NCBI GenBank assembly: GCA_043101835.1
Contig: JBICHM010000171.1
Span: 1-12,050 of the forward strand
Reading direction: 5' to 3'
Length of the DNA stretch: 12,050 nucleotides
Origin: JBICHM01 sp043101835
GTDB taxonomy: Bacteria; Planctomycetota; Phycisphaerae; Phycisphaerales; UBA1924
A model generated the notes under the pieces. The model searched no databases, was not told the DNA's origin, and saw nothing but the letters and a program-made list of their open reading frames with translations. This document shows positions 1 to 6,672 of this stretch, piece after piece; position 1 is the first letter of the stretch; every line of letters begins with the position of its first letter. A program made the position numbers and the translations under genes.

Positions 1-737
1 GCGTCGCCGACGGCGTCGATGAGTGCCGCAAGGCCGTCCGCGCCCAGGTGAAGCGCGGCGCCGATGTCATCAAGCTCACCGCCACCGGCGGCGTCCTCAG
101 CGTCACCGACGCCGGCACCGGCCAGCAGTTCTTCAACGACGAACTCGCCGCGATCGTCGAGACGGCCCACGCGCTCGGTCGAAAGGTCGCGGCGCACGCG
201 CACGGGACCGACGGCCTCAACGCCGCGCTCCGCGCGGGCGTCGATTCCATCGAGCACGGCTCCTTCCTCGACGACGAGTCGATCCGCCTCTTCAAGGAAA
301 CCGGCGCGTACCTCGTGCCGACCGTGCTCGCGGGCGTGACGGTGACCGAGATCGCCGAGAGCCCCGCGAACTACTTCCCGCCGCCGGTGCGCGCCAAGGC
401 CCTCGCCGTCGGTCCGGTGATGCAGGATGCGCTCGGACGCGCGTATCGCGCCGGCGTGAACATCGCCTTCGGCACCGACTCGGGCGTCAGCCGCCACGGT
501 GACAACGCGCGCGAACTCGAACTGATGGCCGAGGCCGGCATGCCGAACCAGGCCGTGCTCGCGAGCGCGACGATCGGCGCCGCTGACCTCTGCGGCCTGC
601 TCGACCAGATCGGCACGATCGAAGCGGGCAAGGTCGCCGACCTCATCGCCGTCAGCGCCGACCCGCTCGCCGACATTACGACCTTCCGCAGCGTCCCCTT
701 CGTGATGACGCGGGGCGTGGTGCAGAAGCAGGATTGA
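1..737 (+). CDS. Amidohydrolase, imidazolonepropionase-like (5'-truncated by window edge)
   Basis: The C-terminal 244 or so residues of a metal-dependent hydrolase of the COG1228 type (imidazolonepropionase / prolidase-like amidohydrolases). The frame is open to the left edge (first full codon at base 3), so the start lies outside the window; the GTG at 48 is internal, since family-like sequence (DECRKAVRAQVKRGADVIK) runs through it. Visible marks are IKLTATGG, whose lysine is carboxylated in relatives; AHAHG, with two metal-binding histidines; SIEHGS; and GTDSG, with the late metal-binding aspartate. The C-terminal IEAGKVADLIAV belongs to the small beta-sandwich domain typical of the superfamily. 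Relatives act on imidazolone-propionate, Xaa-Pro dipeptides or other cyclic amides, and the substrate cannot be read here. No signal peptide can be judged because the N-terminus is missing. It converges on trpA. Family certain, substrate unknown. Confidence 0.9.
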   Translation, partial: VADGVDECRKAVRAQVKRGADVIKLTATGGVLSVTDAGTGQQFFNDELAAIVETAHALGRKVAAHAHGTDGLNAALRAGVDSIEHGSFLDDESIRLFKETGAYLVPTVLAGVTVTEIAESPANYFPPPVRAKALAVGPVMQDALGRAYRAGVNIAFGTDSGVSRHGDNARELELMAEAGMPNQAVLASATIGAADLCGLLDQIGTIEAGKVADLIAVSADPLADITTFRSVPFVMTRGVVQKQD

Positions 738-744
738 TCTTCGA

Positions 745-843
745 AACCGAGCCGGTGGCGCAAGCCGCCGGGCCGCGTCGGTGTGCGCGGGCGGCGCCGG
801 TGCGATCGGGCGCGGCCCGCGTGCTCGCGCACGCGGCTCGGTT
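745..843. terminator. Nested inverted-repeat element in convergent gap (copy A), possible bidirectional terminator
   Basis: The gap between two convergent genes is filled by stems that abut without spare bases. The outer stem AACCGAGCC (745-753) pairs with GGCTCGGTT (835-843). Directly inside is a left hairpin GGTGGC-GCAA-GCCGCC (754-769, one G-T pair). Next comes a stem GGGCCGCG (770-777) / CGCGGCCC (811-818), then a right hairpin GCGTGC-TCGC-GCACGC (819-834). As RNA this would be a four-way junction with a GNRA tetraloop on one arm. It starts 7 bases after the amidohydrolase stop and ends 4 bases before the trpA stop, so termination in both directions is the simplest role. A REP/BIME-like repeat is the alternative. 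A second copy lies at 5157-5243. Confidence 0.65.
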
Positions 844-847
844 GGGT

Positions 848-1642
848 CTACCGCAACCCCGCCGCCAGTGACGCGACGAACTCCCGCGCCGCCGCCGTCG
901 CATCCGCGCCGTTCTTCGCGGCTTCCTCAATCCGCCGCACCAGCGCCGATCCGACGATCACCGCGTCCGCGTGCTGGGCGACCGCCTTCGCCTGCTCGGG
1001 CGTGCCGATGCCGAAGCCGCAGGCGATGGGGAGGTCGGTGACTTCGCGCAGCGCTGCGACGCGCTCGGCGACCTCCGGCGCATCGTCGCGCTCGCCGGTG
1101 ATGCCGGTGCGCGCGAGCAGGTAGATGAAGCCGCTGGAGGCGCGGGCGATCTTCGCGGCCCGCTCCATCGGCGTCGTCGGGGCGATCAGCAGCGCCGCGG
1201 CGAGGCCGGCCTCGCGCACCGGCGCGGTGAAGTCCTCCGCCTCATCGAGCGGGCAGTCGGGGAAGATGAATCCGTCGAAGCCGGCGTCCTTCGCGGTCGC
1301 GACGAACTTCGCGACGCCCAGCCGGTGCACGATCGACACGCTCACCATCGCGACGAGGCCGGCGTCCACTTCGCTGCGGACGGCGCGGACGCTGTCGAAG
1401 ATCATCTGCGGCGTCAGGTTCTGCTGGAGCGCCTCGTGCATGGCCGCCGCGATGACCGGGCCGTCGGCGATCGGGTCACTGAAGGGGAACCCGACCTCGA
1501 TGATCGACGCCCCCGCGCCGGCGACGGCCCGCAGCATGGCGGGGGTGTCGTCGATGGTGGGGCGCCCGGCGCAGATGAAGGGCATGAGCCCCTTGGCCTT
1601 GCGCGTGCGCAGGTCGGCGAAGATGGTGTCGATGCGGGACAT
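848..1642 (-). CDS. trpA: Tryptophan synthase alpha subunit
   Basis: 264 residues, close to the usual 268. TrpA cleaves indole-3-glycerol phosphate to indole and glyceraldehyde 3-phosphate and passes indole through a tunnel to TrpB, in the cytoplasm. The catalytic pair falls at exactly the E. coli numbers: Glu49 in IIEVGFPFSDP and Asp60 in IADGP. The phosphate-binding region is seen in LLARTGITG, GFGIGTPEQ and IVGSALVRRIEE. The ATG at 1642 is chosen because the protein then begins MSRIDTIFADLR, as the family does; the frame stays open upstream but encodes nothing recognisable. No Shine-Dalgarno is seen, but TACACT sits 7 bases before the ATG, suggesting a leaderless message. One oddity is that the usual T-x-GDP segment reads CAGRP (residues 24-28), with Arg27 for Asp. 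trpB is not in the window, so trpA appears to be transcribed alone. Confidence 0.97.
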   Translation of the reverse strand: MSRIDTIFADLRTRKAKGLMPFICAGRPTIDDTPAMLRAVAGAGASIIEVGFPFSDPIADGPVIAAAMHEALQQNLTPQMIFDSVRAVRSEVDAGLVAMVSVSIVHRLGVAKFVATAKDAGFDGFIFPDCPLDEAEDFTAPVREAGLAAALLIAPTTPMERAAKIARASSGFIYLLARTGITGERDDAPEVAERVAALREVTDLPIACGFGIGTPEQAKAVAQHADAVIVGSALVRRIEEAAKNGADATAAAREFVASLAAGLR

Positions 1643-1649
1643 GGGCGGG

Positions 1650-1655
1650 AGTGTA
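1650..1655 (-). promoter_or_regulatory. -10-like box of trpA (leaderless type)
   Basis: On the minus strand TACACT is followed by the 7 bases CCCGCCC and then the trpA ATG. With the usual 6-7 bases from -10 box to transcription start, the RNA would begin at or next to the start codon. No convincing -35 box is seen; the upstream side is occupied by the palindrome at 1661-1734. Confidence 0.45.
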
Positions 1656-1660
1656 GCCGG

Positions 1661-1734
1661 GCAGGGACCGGGGACCGGCGACCAGGCATCAGGGGAGCGC
1701 GTCTGGTCCCGGATCCCTGGTCCCCGGTCCCTGC
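1661..1734. repeat. Palindrome built of inverted 7-base tandem repeats, between mazG-like gene and trpA
   Basis: The arms GCAGGGACCGGGGACC (1661-1676) and GGTCCCCGGTCCCTGC (1719-1734) are perfect 16-base inverted repeats. A second pair, GACCAG (1680-1685) and CTGGTC (1703-1708), lies inside. Each arm is a run of 7-base units. The left arm has GGGACCG, GGGACCG, GCGACCA and a decayed GGCATCA (from 1664). The right arm has GGTCCCG, GATCCCT, GGTCCCC, GGTCCCT (1705-1732). It begins 3 bases after the mazG-like stop, so it can act as that gene's terminator, and it ends 5 bases before the trpA -10 box. A spreading palindromic repeat is equally possible. Confidence 0.7.
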
Positions 1735-1737
1735 CTC

Positions 1738-2061
1738 TCAGTGCTTCACACCCTTCGGCCCGCCGGCGCCGGTGTATTTGCGCAGGGCCTCGGTGAGATC
1801 CACATCGGTGATGTTGGCGAGGGTCGTCAACCAGGCGAGCACATCGGCGAACTCCTCCTCGAGGTTCGCGCGCTGCTCGGGCGTCGGCTCGCGCCCGGGG
1901 CCGTTGTCCTGCAGGGCGGTGGCGAGTTCGCCGACCTCCTCCATCAGCCACAGGAAGGTGCCGGCGGGGCCGCGCGCAAAGTCGGTCGCGTAGTACCGCT
2001 CGCGGATCAGATCCTGAAAGTCGCGGAAGGAAAGGGTCGAATCGGGCGCTGGCTGGGTCAT
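1738..2061 (-). CDS. MazG-like nucleotide pyrophosphohydrolase
   Basis: 107 residues, the size of single-domain MazG-like proteins, which hydrolyse (d)NTPs to the monophosphate and pyrophosphate with Mg2+ and are often viewed as house-cleaning enzymes. The metal-binding pattern is intact: EEVGE (Glu41, Glu42, Glu45) on the first long helix and EEEFADV (Glu70, Asp73) on the second, followed by LAWLTTLANITDVDL, which matches the hydrophobic helix and dimer face. The C-terminus ends in a small basic tail (GPKGVKH). The ATG at 2061 has no Shine-Dalgarno, but TATCGT lies 6 bases upstream. It is divergent from the SHOCT-like gene and is followed by the palindrome at 1661-1734. Substrate preference cannot be read from the sequence. 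Confidence 0.88.
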   Translation of the reverse strand: MTQPAPDSTLSFRDFQDLIRERYYATDFARGPAGTFLWLMEEVGELATALQDNGPGREPTPEQRANLEEEFADVLAWLTTLANITDVDLTEALRKYTGAGGPKGVKH

Positions 2062-2067
2062 GCCGGG

Positions 2068-2073
2068 ACGATA
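2068..2073 (-). promoter_or_regulatory. -10-like box of the mazG-like gene (leaderless type)
   Basis: TATCGT on the minus strand, then CCCGGC (6 bases), then ATG. It has the same arrangement as trpA and moaA. The 77-base gap 2062-2138 must hold both divergent promoters; no clear -35 box was found. Confidence 0.4.
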
Positions 2074-2122
2074 CCGCCATCTGCGCCCGCCGACCGGTGC
2101 AGCGCGATCCCGGGGCGCGGTG

Positions 2123-2128
2123 TACAGT
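2123..2128 (+). promoter_or_regulatory. -10-like box of the SHOCT-like gene
   Basis: TACAGT in GGTGTACAGTCCC, 10 bases before the ATG at 2139. The spacing predicts a message with almost no leader. It also supports the ATG at 2139 over the in-frame GTG at 2097, which lies upstream of this box. Confidence 0.4.
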
Positions 2129-2138
2129 CCCGCCTCCG

Positions 2139-2510
2139 ATGGCCGAGGGCGTCTCCATTCTCGCGCAGCAATCGCCGGGGCGGCTGATCGTCGCCGTGCT
2201 GCTGCTGATCGGCGTGACGATCGTGGGGGGCGTGGTGATCCTCGCCATCCGGCGGCGCGCGACCGCCGACCAGACGACCACGGCGCTGGAGTCGCTGAGC
2301 CTCGGCGAACTCCGCGACATGCACGCGCGCGGGCAGATCACCGACGAGGAGTACGAGGCCCTCCGGGCGGCGGCGCTCGGGGCGTTCGGGTACGCCGAGA
2401 ACGCCGAGCGGCGGACGGCGTCGCCCGGCGTCGATCTCACCGGCGACCCCCTGCCGGGGACCGAACCGGACCAGGGCGACGACGCGTCCGGGAATCGGGG
2501 ACCCGCATAA
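2139..2510 (+). CDS. Small single-pass membrane protein with SHOCT-like C-terminal domain
   Basis: 123 residues. One strongly hydrophobic segment at about residues 15-37 (LIVAVLLLIGVTIVGGVVIL) is followed by RRR, so the C-terminus is predicted to face the cytoplasm by the positive-inside rule. Residues 53-80 (LGELRDMHARGQITDEEYEALR) match the short helical SHOCT pattern, in which a leucine-rich helix, a G-x-I-T turn and an E-[EF]-x-x-[KL]-[KR] helix recur at the C-termini of small membrane proteins, perhaps for oligomerisation. The last 35 residues are polar, acidic and low in complexity, and their DNA contains the same GGGACCG unit as the nearby palindrome. The function is unknown. The ATG at 2139 is preferred to the GTG at 2097, whose extra 14 residues would cover the -10 box. 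It precedes clpX but is separated from it by 141 bases containing a separate promoter candidate. Confidence 0.75.
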   Translation: MAEGVSILAQQSPGRLIVAVLLLIGVTIVGGVVILAIRRRATADQTTTALESLSLGELRDMHARGQITDEEYEALRAAALGAFGYAENAERRTASPGVDLTGDPLPGTEPDQGDDASGNRGPA

Positions 2511-2551
2511 TCGTGCGCTGCGGCCTCTCCGGGGCTGTTTCGGCCTCCGCG

Positions 2552-2583
2552 TTGGAGATCAGGGCCGCCCACGCCGATACACT
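2552..2583 (+). promoter_or_regulatory. Candidate clpX promoter
   Basis: TACACT (2578-2583) is the same hexamer as at trpA. TTGGAG (2552-2557) is a possible -35 box, but with a 20-base spacer, which is longer than ideal. Transcription from here would give a leader of about 60 bases, unlike the leaderless neighbours. Confidence 0.35.
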
Positions 2584-2598
2584 GAGGCTGATTTCCAC

Positions 2599-2621
2599 GC
2601 GCAGGCGCGATCCGCCTGCGC
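2599..2621 (+). promoter_or_regulatory. Hairpin in the clpX leader
   Basis: GCGCAGGCG (2599-2607) and CGCCTGCGC (2613-2621) form a perfect 9-bp stem with a 5-base loop. It lies between the candidate promoter and the ribosome-binding site. It could stabilise the mRNA, attenuate transcription or be a protein-binding dyad; the sequence does not decide between these. Confidence 0.45.
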
Positions 2622-2640
2622 CCACCCGGGCCCGCGCGAC

Positions 2641-2647
2641 GAGAGGG
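2641..2647 (+). promoter_or_regulatory. Ribosome-binding site of clpX
   Basis: GAGAGGG lies 4 bases before the ATG at 2652. It is a purine-rich Shine-Dalgarno-like stretch in a window where most starts lack one. A second ATG at 2648 is out of frame. Confidence 0.45.
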
Positions 2648-2651
2648 ATGC

Positions 2652-3986
<1,335 letters not shown>

Positions 3987-4035
3987 GCCACGGACTGTTC
4001 TTCGGATTGATGCAGCCCGGACGGGGGGCGAGGGG

Positions 4036-4041
4036 TATCCT
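4036..4041 (+). promoter_or_regulatory. -10-like box of moaA (leaderless type)
   Basis: TATCCT, then GCGCCC (6 bases), then the GTG at 4048. It lies in the 61-base gap after clpX, so moaA can be transcribed separately. No -35 box with good spacing was found; TTGATG at 4007-4012 is 23 bases away. Confidence 0.4.
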
Positions 4042-4047
4042 GCGCCC

Positions 4048-5139
4048 GTGCGTCCCGCCAGCGGCCAACCCGTCGAACGGCTGACCTCAGTCGCGCTGCC
4101 CGTCCTTGATGCAGCGCCGCCCCCGGCGCGCCCCGAGCGCCTGGGCGACGCGACGCGCATCGTCGATTCACACGGGCGCACGATCCGCGATGTGCGCATC
4201 AGCGTGACCGACCGCTGCAACTTCCGCTGCGTCTACTGCCTCGAGCCCGACGCCGCGTTCATGGACCGCAGCGAGGCGATGTCCGTCGCCGACATCACCC
4301 GCCTCGGGCGCGTGCTCGTCGGCATGGGCGTCGAGAAGCTCCGCATCACCGGGGGCGAGCCGACGGTGCACCCGCAGCTGCCCGCGATCATCGAGGGCCT
4401 CGCGCAGGCCGGGGCGCGTGACCTCGCGATGACGACCAACGGCTCGCTCGTCACCGCAGAACGCGCGAAGGTCTGGCGCGACGCCGGCCTCGGGCGCGTG
4501 ACGATCAGCATCGACAGCCTGCGCCCCGATCGCTTCCGCGCGATCACCCGCAGCGCGTGCCCGCCGGAGCAGGTGCTCGACGCCATCGCCATCTGCAACG
4601 ACGCCGGCCTCGGGCCGGTGAAGGTGAACATCGTCATCGTCCGGGGGTTCAACGACGATGAGGTCGCCGACCTCGCCGGCCTCGCGCGCCGCTTCGGCGT
4701 CGATGTGCGCTTCATCGAGTTCATGCCGCTGGACGATGCCCGCTCGTGGGACCGCGAGCGACTGCTGCCCGCCGCGGACGCCCTCGAACGCATCCGCGCG
4801 GCTCACGACCTCGTGCCCCTCGATGAGGCCGACCCCTCGAGCACCTCCTTCAACTTCGCCTTCGCCGACGGCGCCCCCGGGCGCATCGGCATGATCGCGC
4901 CGGTCACGCGCCCCTTCTGCGGCGCCTGCGCCCGCCTGCGCATCACCGCGGACGGCAAGGTGCGCCCGTGCCTCTTCAGCCGCGACGAGTGGGACCTCCG
5001 CCCGACGCTGCGCGCGGGATCCGATGCGGATGTCGCCCGCTTCCTCGCCGACGCCACCTGGACGAAGCAGGCCGGCCACGGCATCGGACGCGACGACTTC
5101 GAGCAGCCGGAGCGCCCGATGTCGGCGATCGGGGGGTAG
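4048..5139 (+). CDS. moaA: GTP 3',8-cyclase MoaA (radical SAM, molybdenum cofactor synthesis)
   Basis: 363 residues. MoaA converts GTP to 3',8-cyclo-7,8-dihydro-GTP, the first step of molybdopterin synthesis. The radical-SAM cluster motif CNFRCVYC gives Cys57, Cys61 and Cys64; GGEP (102-105) helps bind S-adenosylmethionine. The second 4Fe-4S cluster, which binds GTP, is supplied by Cys291, Cys294 (FCGACARLRIT) and Cys308 (VRPCLFS). The chain ends RPMSAIGG, with the C-terminal Gly-Gly that reaches the active site in MoaA. The N-terminus has about 35 extra, proline-rich residues before the family start (VDSHGRTIRDVRISVTDRC). The GTG at 4048 is chosen because no better in-frame start precedes the conserved region and a TATCCT box lies 6 bases upstream. 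The extension may be overcalled. No other moa or moe genes are present here. Confidence 0.96.
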   Translation: MRPASGQPVERLTSVALPVLDAAPPPARPERLGDATRIVDSHGRTIRDVRISVTDRCNFRCVYCLEPDAAFMDRSEAMSVADITRLGRVLVGMGVEKLRITGGEPTVHPQLPAIIEGLAQAGARDLAMTTNGSLVTAERAKVWRDAGLGRVTISIDSLRPDRFRAITRSACPPEQVLDAIAICNDAGLGPVKVNIVIVRGFNDDEVADLAGLARRFGVDVRFIEFMPLDDARSWDRERLLPAADALERIRAAHDLVPLDEADPSSTSFNFAFADGAPGRIGMIAPVTRPFCGACARLRITADGKVRPCLFSRDEWDLRPTLRAGSDADVARFLADATWTKQAGHGIGRDDFEQPERPMSAIGG

Positions 5140-5156
5140 GCGACATCGGAACCGTC

Positions 5157-5243
5157 AAAGAGCCCTGAGCGCAAGCTCAGGGACACCCGCCCGATCACTG
5201 CGCAGGCGTGCGACTGTCCCCGTGCTCGCGCACGGGGCTCTTT
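5157..5243. terminator. Nested inverted-repeat element in convergent gap (copy B), possible bidirectional terminator
   Basis: It has the same plan as the element at 745-843. The outer stem AAAGAG (5157-5162) pairs with CTCTTT (5238-5243). Directly inside are a left hairpin CCCTGAGC-GCAA-GCTCAGGG (5163-5182) and a right hairpin CCCCGTGC-TCGC-GCACGGGG (5218-5237). The 35-base middle has only weak pairing, unlike copy A. The outer arms can also pair as AAAGAGCCC with GGGCTCTTT, giving a GC stem with A and T runs on its two sides, the form of a bidirectional intrinsic terminator. It starts 17 bases after the moaA stop and ends 6 bases before the stop of the opposing gene. Confidence 0.7.
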
Positions 5244-5249
5244 GTCTCG

Positions 5250-6593
5250 CTACTCCGCGTTCAGTTCCGCGCAGTACCAGCCGGACTTGCCCTCGATCAC
5301 CACCGGCGCGAGCAGGTGCACGCGGTAGTCGGTGTCGAGGAGGCGGCGGGCCTCAGCGGGGCGTTCGACGAAGAGGTGGCGGGCGGGGTCGAGCGTGGCG
5401 TCGAAGGCGCCGCCGGGGACGAGGCCTTCGAGGAGCGCCGCGTGGTCGTGGGCCCAGGCGCCGACCACCGCCATTGCGCGGCAGGCGACGGGCGAGTAGG
5501 CCGCGAGCAGGTGCAGGCGGCGCTCGTCATCGACGGCCAGTTCGATCGTGCCGTCGTACGGGCAGGCGACCGGCAGCCGGCGCAGTCCGGCGATGCGGTC
5601 GGTGAGTCGCGAATCGGCGGGCGTCGGCGCGGGGGTGGCGAGAGAAGCGGGGCCGAGCCCGGGGGCCGGCACAGGCGCCTCCGAGACATCGACCCCGCGC
5701 TGGGTCGTACGAGTTGAAGCGGGAACGGGATCGGTCGCGGGCGCCGGGCGCGTCGAAATCGCCTCGGGATCGTCGATGCGGTTTCGCACGCAGGCCGCGA
5801 AGGATTCGGGCCCGCCCTCCGCGCCACCCCGGTACAGGGTGGCGCCCGAGGAGGGGCCGAGACGCGACGGGCCGACGACCGTCTCGATGCGCGCATCGAG
5901 GAAGGCCTCGGCGGCGCGGCGCAGCTTCTCCGCCGCCTCGCGCGCCTTGTCCTCGGGGGAGCCGATGATCACGACGCGGCGCAGCGGGCCGGTTGGCGCG
6001 GGCTCGCGCTCCATGTCGTCGAAGATGTCGTCGGGGTCCTGCGCCGGTGCGAGGACGCGCTTGATGGTGCGGTACGCGCTCACGATCGCTGCGTCGTCGG
6101 CGCCGCAGAGCAGTGTGACGGCGTCCACATGCTCACACGCGGCCATCGATGGCTCGCTGGTGGCGTCGACGCGGAAGATCCAGCGGTCGGCCAGCGGCGC
6201 GGCTTCATCGAGGGCGTGGTCGAGATCGGGCGCGGCGTTGCGCGAGGGGCGCGGGGTGTCGCTGTAGAGGTCGATCGACGCCTGGTCGCCGGCGATGCGC
6301 ACGAGCGCGACCGACTCACGCCGTTCGTCGGCGAGGAAGCGCGCATACTGCGCCACCCACGGCCCGGCGAGGACGGGCAGGTGGCCGAGGACGAGGGCTT
6401 CGATGGTGGGCGTCGGGCGCTCAGGGTCGCGCCGGATGCGCAGGTCCGGCTCGTCGGGGTCGTGCAGTCGCAGGTGCGCGCCGGTGGCGCCCTCGTCGCC
6501 GAGGAACAGCTCGGCGAGCGCGTCGTACTCCGCCTCACCCCGGCGCTCTTCATCGGCGTGCGGGTTCTCGTCGGAGGGTCGGAGCATGGACAT
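5250..6593 (-). CDS. MinD/FlhG-like pseudo-ATPase with a separate C-terminal domain
   Basis: 447 residues and no confident family name. Residues 65-100 (LVLGHLPVLAGPW, then QYARFLADE, then VALVRI) run like the first strand, P-loop and helix of a MinD/FlhG ATPase, but HLPVLAGPW stands where GKGGVGKT should be, so no Walker A lysine is present. VDAVTLLCGADDAAIVSAYRTIKRVL (157-181) fits the later MinD/FlhG strand and helix, where relatives read like TTPEP-x-AI-x-DAY-x-x-IK. RRVVIIGSPEDKAREAAEKL (205-224) fits the next strand. A proline- and alanine-rich linker spans about 280-328, and a C-terminal domain of about 115 residues (329-447) is unrecognised. The ATG at 6593 is chosen because GGAG lies 8 bases upstream; TTG at 6605 and ATG at 6587 are alternatives. 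It lies 69 bases downstream of the ParA-CBM48 gene and probably shares its transcript. The pseudo-ATPase call is inference. Confidence 0.6.
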   Translation of the reverse strand: MSMLRPSDENPHADEERRGEAEYDALAELFLGDEGATGAHLRLHDPDEPDLRIRRDPERPTPTIEALVLGHLPVLAGPWVAQYARFLADERRESVALVRIAGDQASIDLYSDTPRPSRNAAPDLDHALDEAAPLADRWIFRVDATSEPSMAACEHVDAVTLLCGADDAAIVSAYRTIKRVLAPAQDPDDIFDDMEREPAPTGPLRRVVIIGSPEDKAREAAEKLRRAAEAFLDARIETVVGPSRLGPSSGATLYRGGAEGGPESFAACVRNRIDDPEAISTRPAPATDPVPASTRTTQRGVDVSEAPVPAPGLGPASLATPAPTPADSRLTDRIAGLRRLPVACPYDGTIELAVDDERRLHLLAAYSPVACRAMAVVGAWAHDHAALLEGLVPGGAFDATLDPARHLFVERPAEARRLLDTDYRVHLLAPVVIEGKSGWYCAELNAE

Positions 6594-6625
6594 GGGCCAC
6601 TCCAATCTCCCGGCAGGCGCCGGGC

Positions 6626-6646
6626 GCCCTCGCGCGAAGCGAAGGC
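6626..6646. repeat. Hairpin in the gap between the ParA fusion and the downstream gene
   Basis: GCCCTCGC (6626-6633) and GCGAAGGC (6639-6646) pair over 8 positions with one wobble, around the loop GCGAA. The bases after it (TCGTGCTCGGGGCC) resemble the right hairpin of the elements at 745-843 and 5157-5243 but no longer form a stem. It may be a decayed relative, an mRNA-stability hairpin, or a weak terminator that sets the ratio of the two proteins. Confidence 0.35.
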
Positions 6647-6656
6647 TCGTGCTCGG

Positions 6657-6672
6657 GGCCGATCAGTCGGCC
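6657..6672. terminator. Short hairpin over the stop codon of the ParA fusion
   Basis: GGCCGA-TCAG-TCGGCC is a perfect 6-bp stem with a 4-base loop that contains the stop codon of the minus-strand gene. No T-run follows. It could be a chance palindrome in GC-rich DNA or a weak pause site. Confidence 0.25.

Noticed and set aside
48..50. GTG as the start of the amidohydrolase
   Set aside because: Codons before it (from base 3) read as normal family sequence, so the gene begins left of the window.
1661..1734. CRISPR array
   Set aside because: The units are only 7 bases, contiguous and inverted between arms, without spacers, and there are no cas genes.
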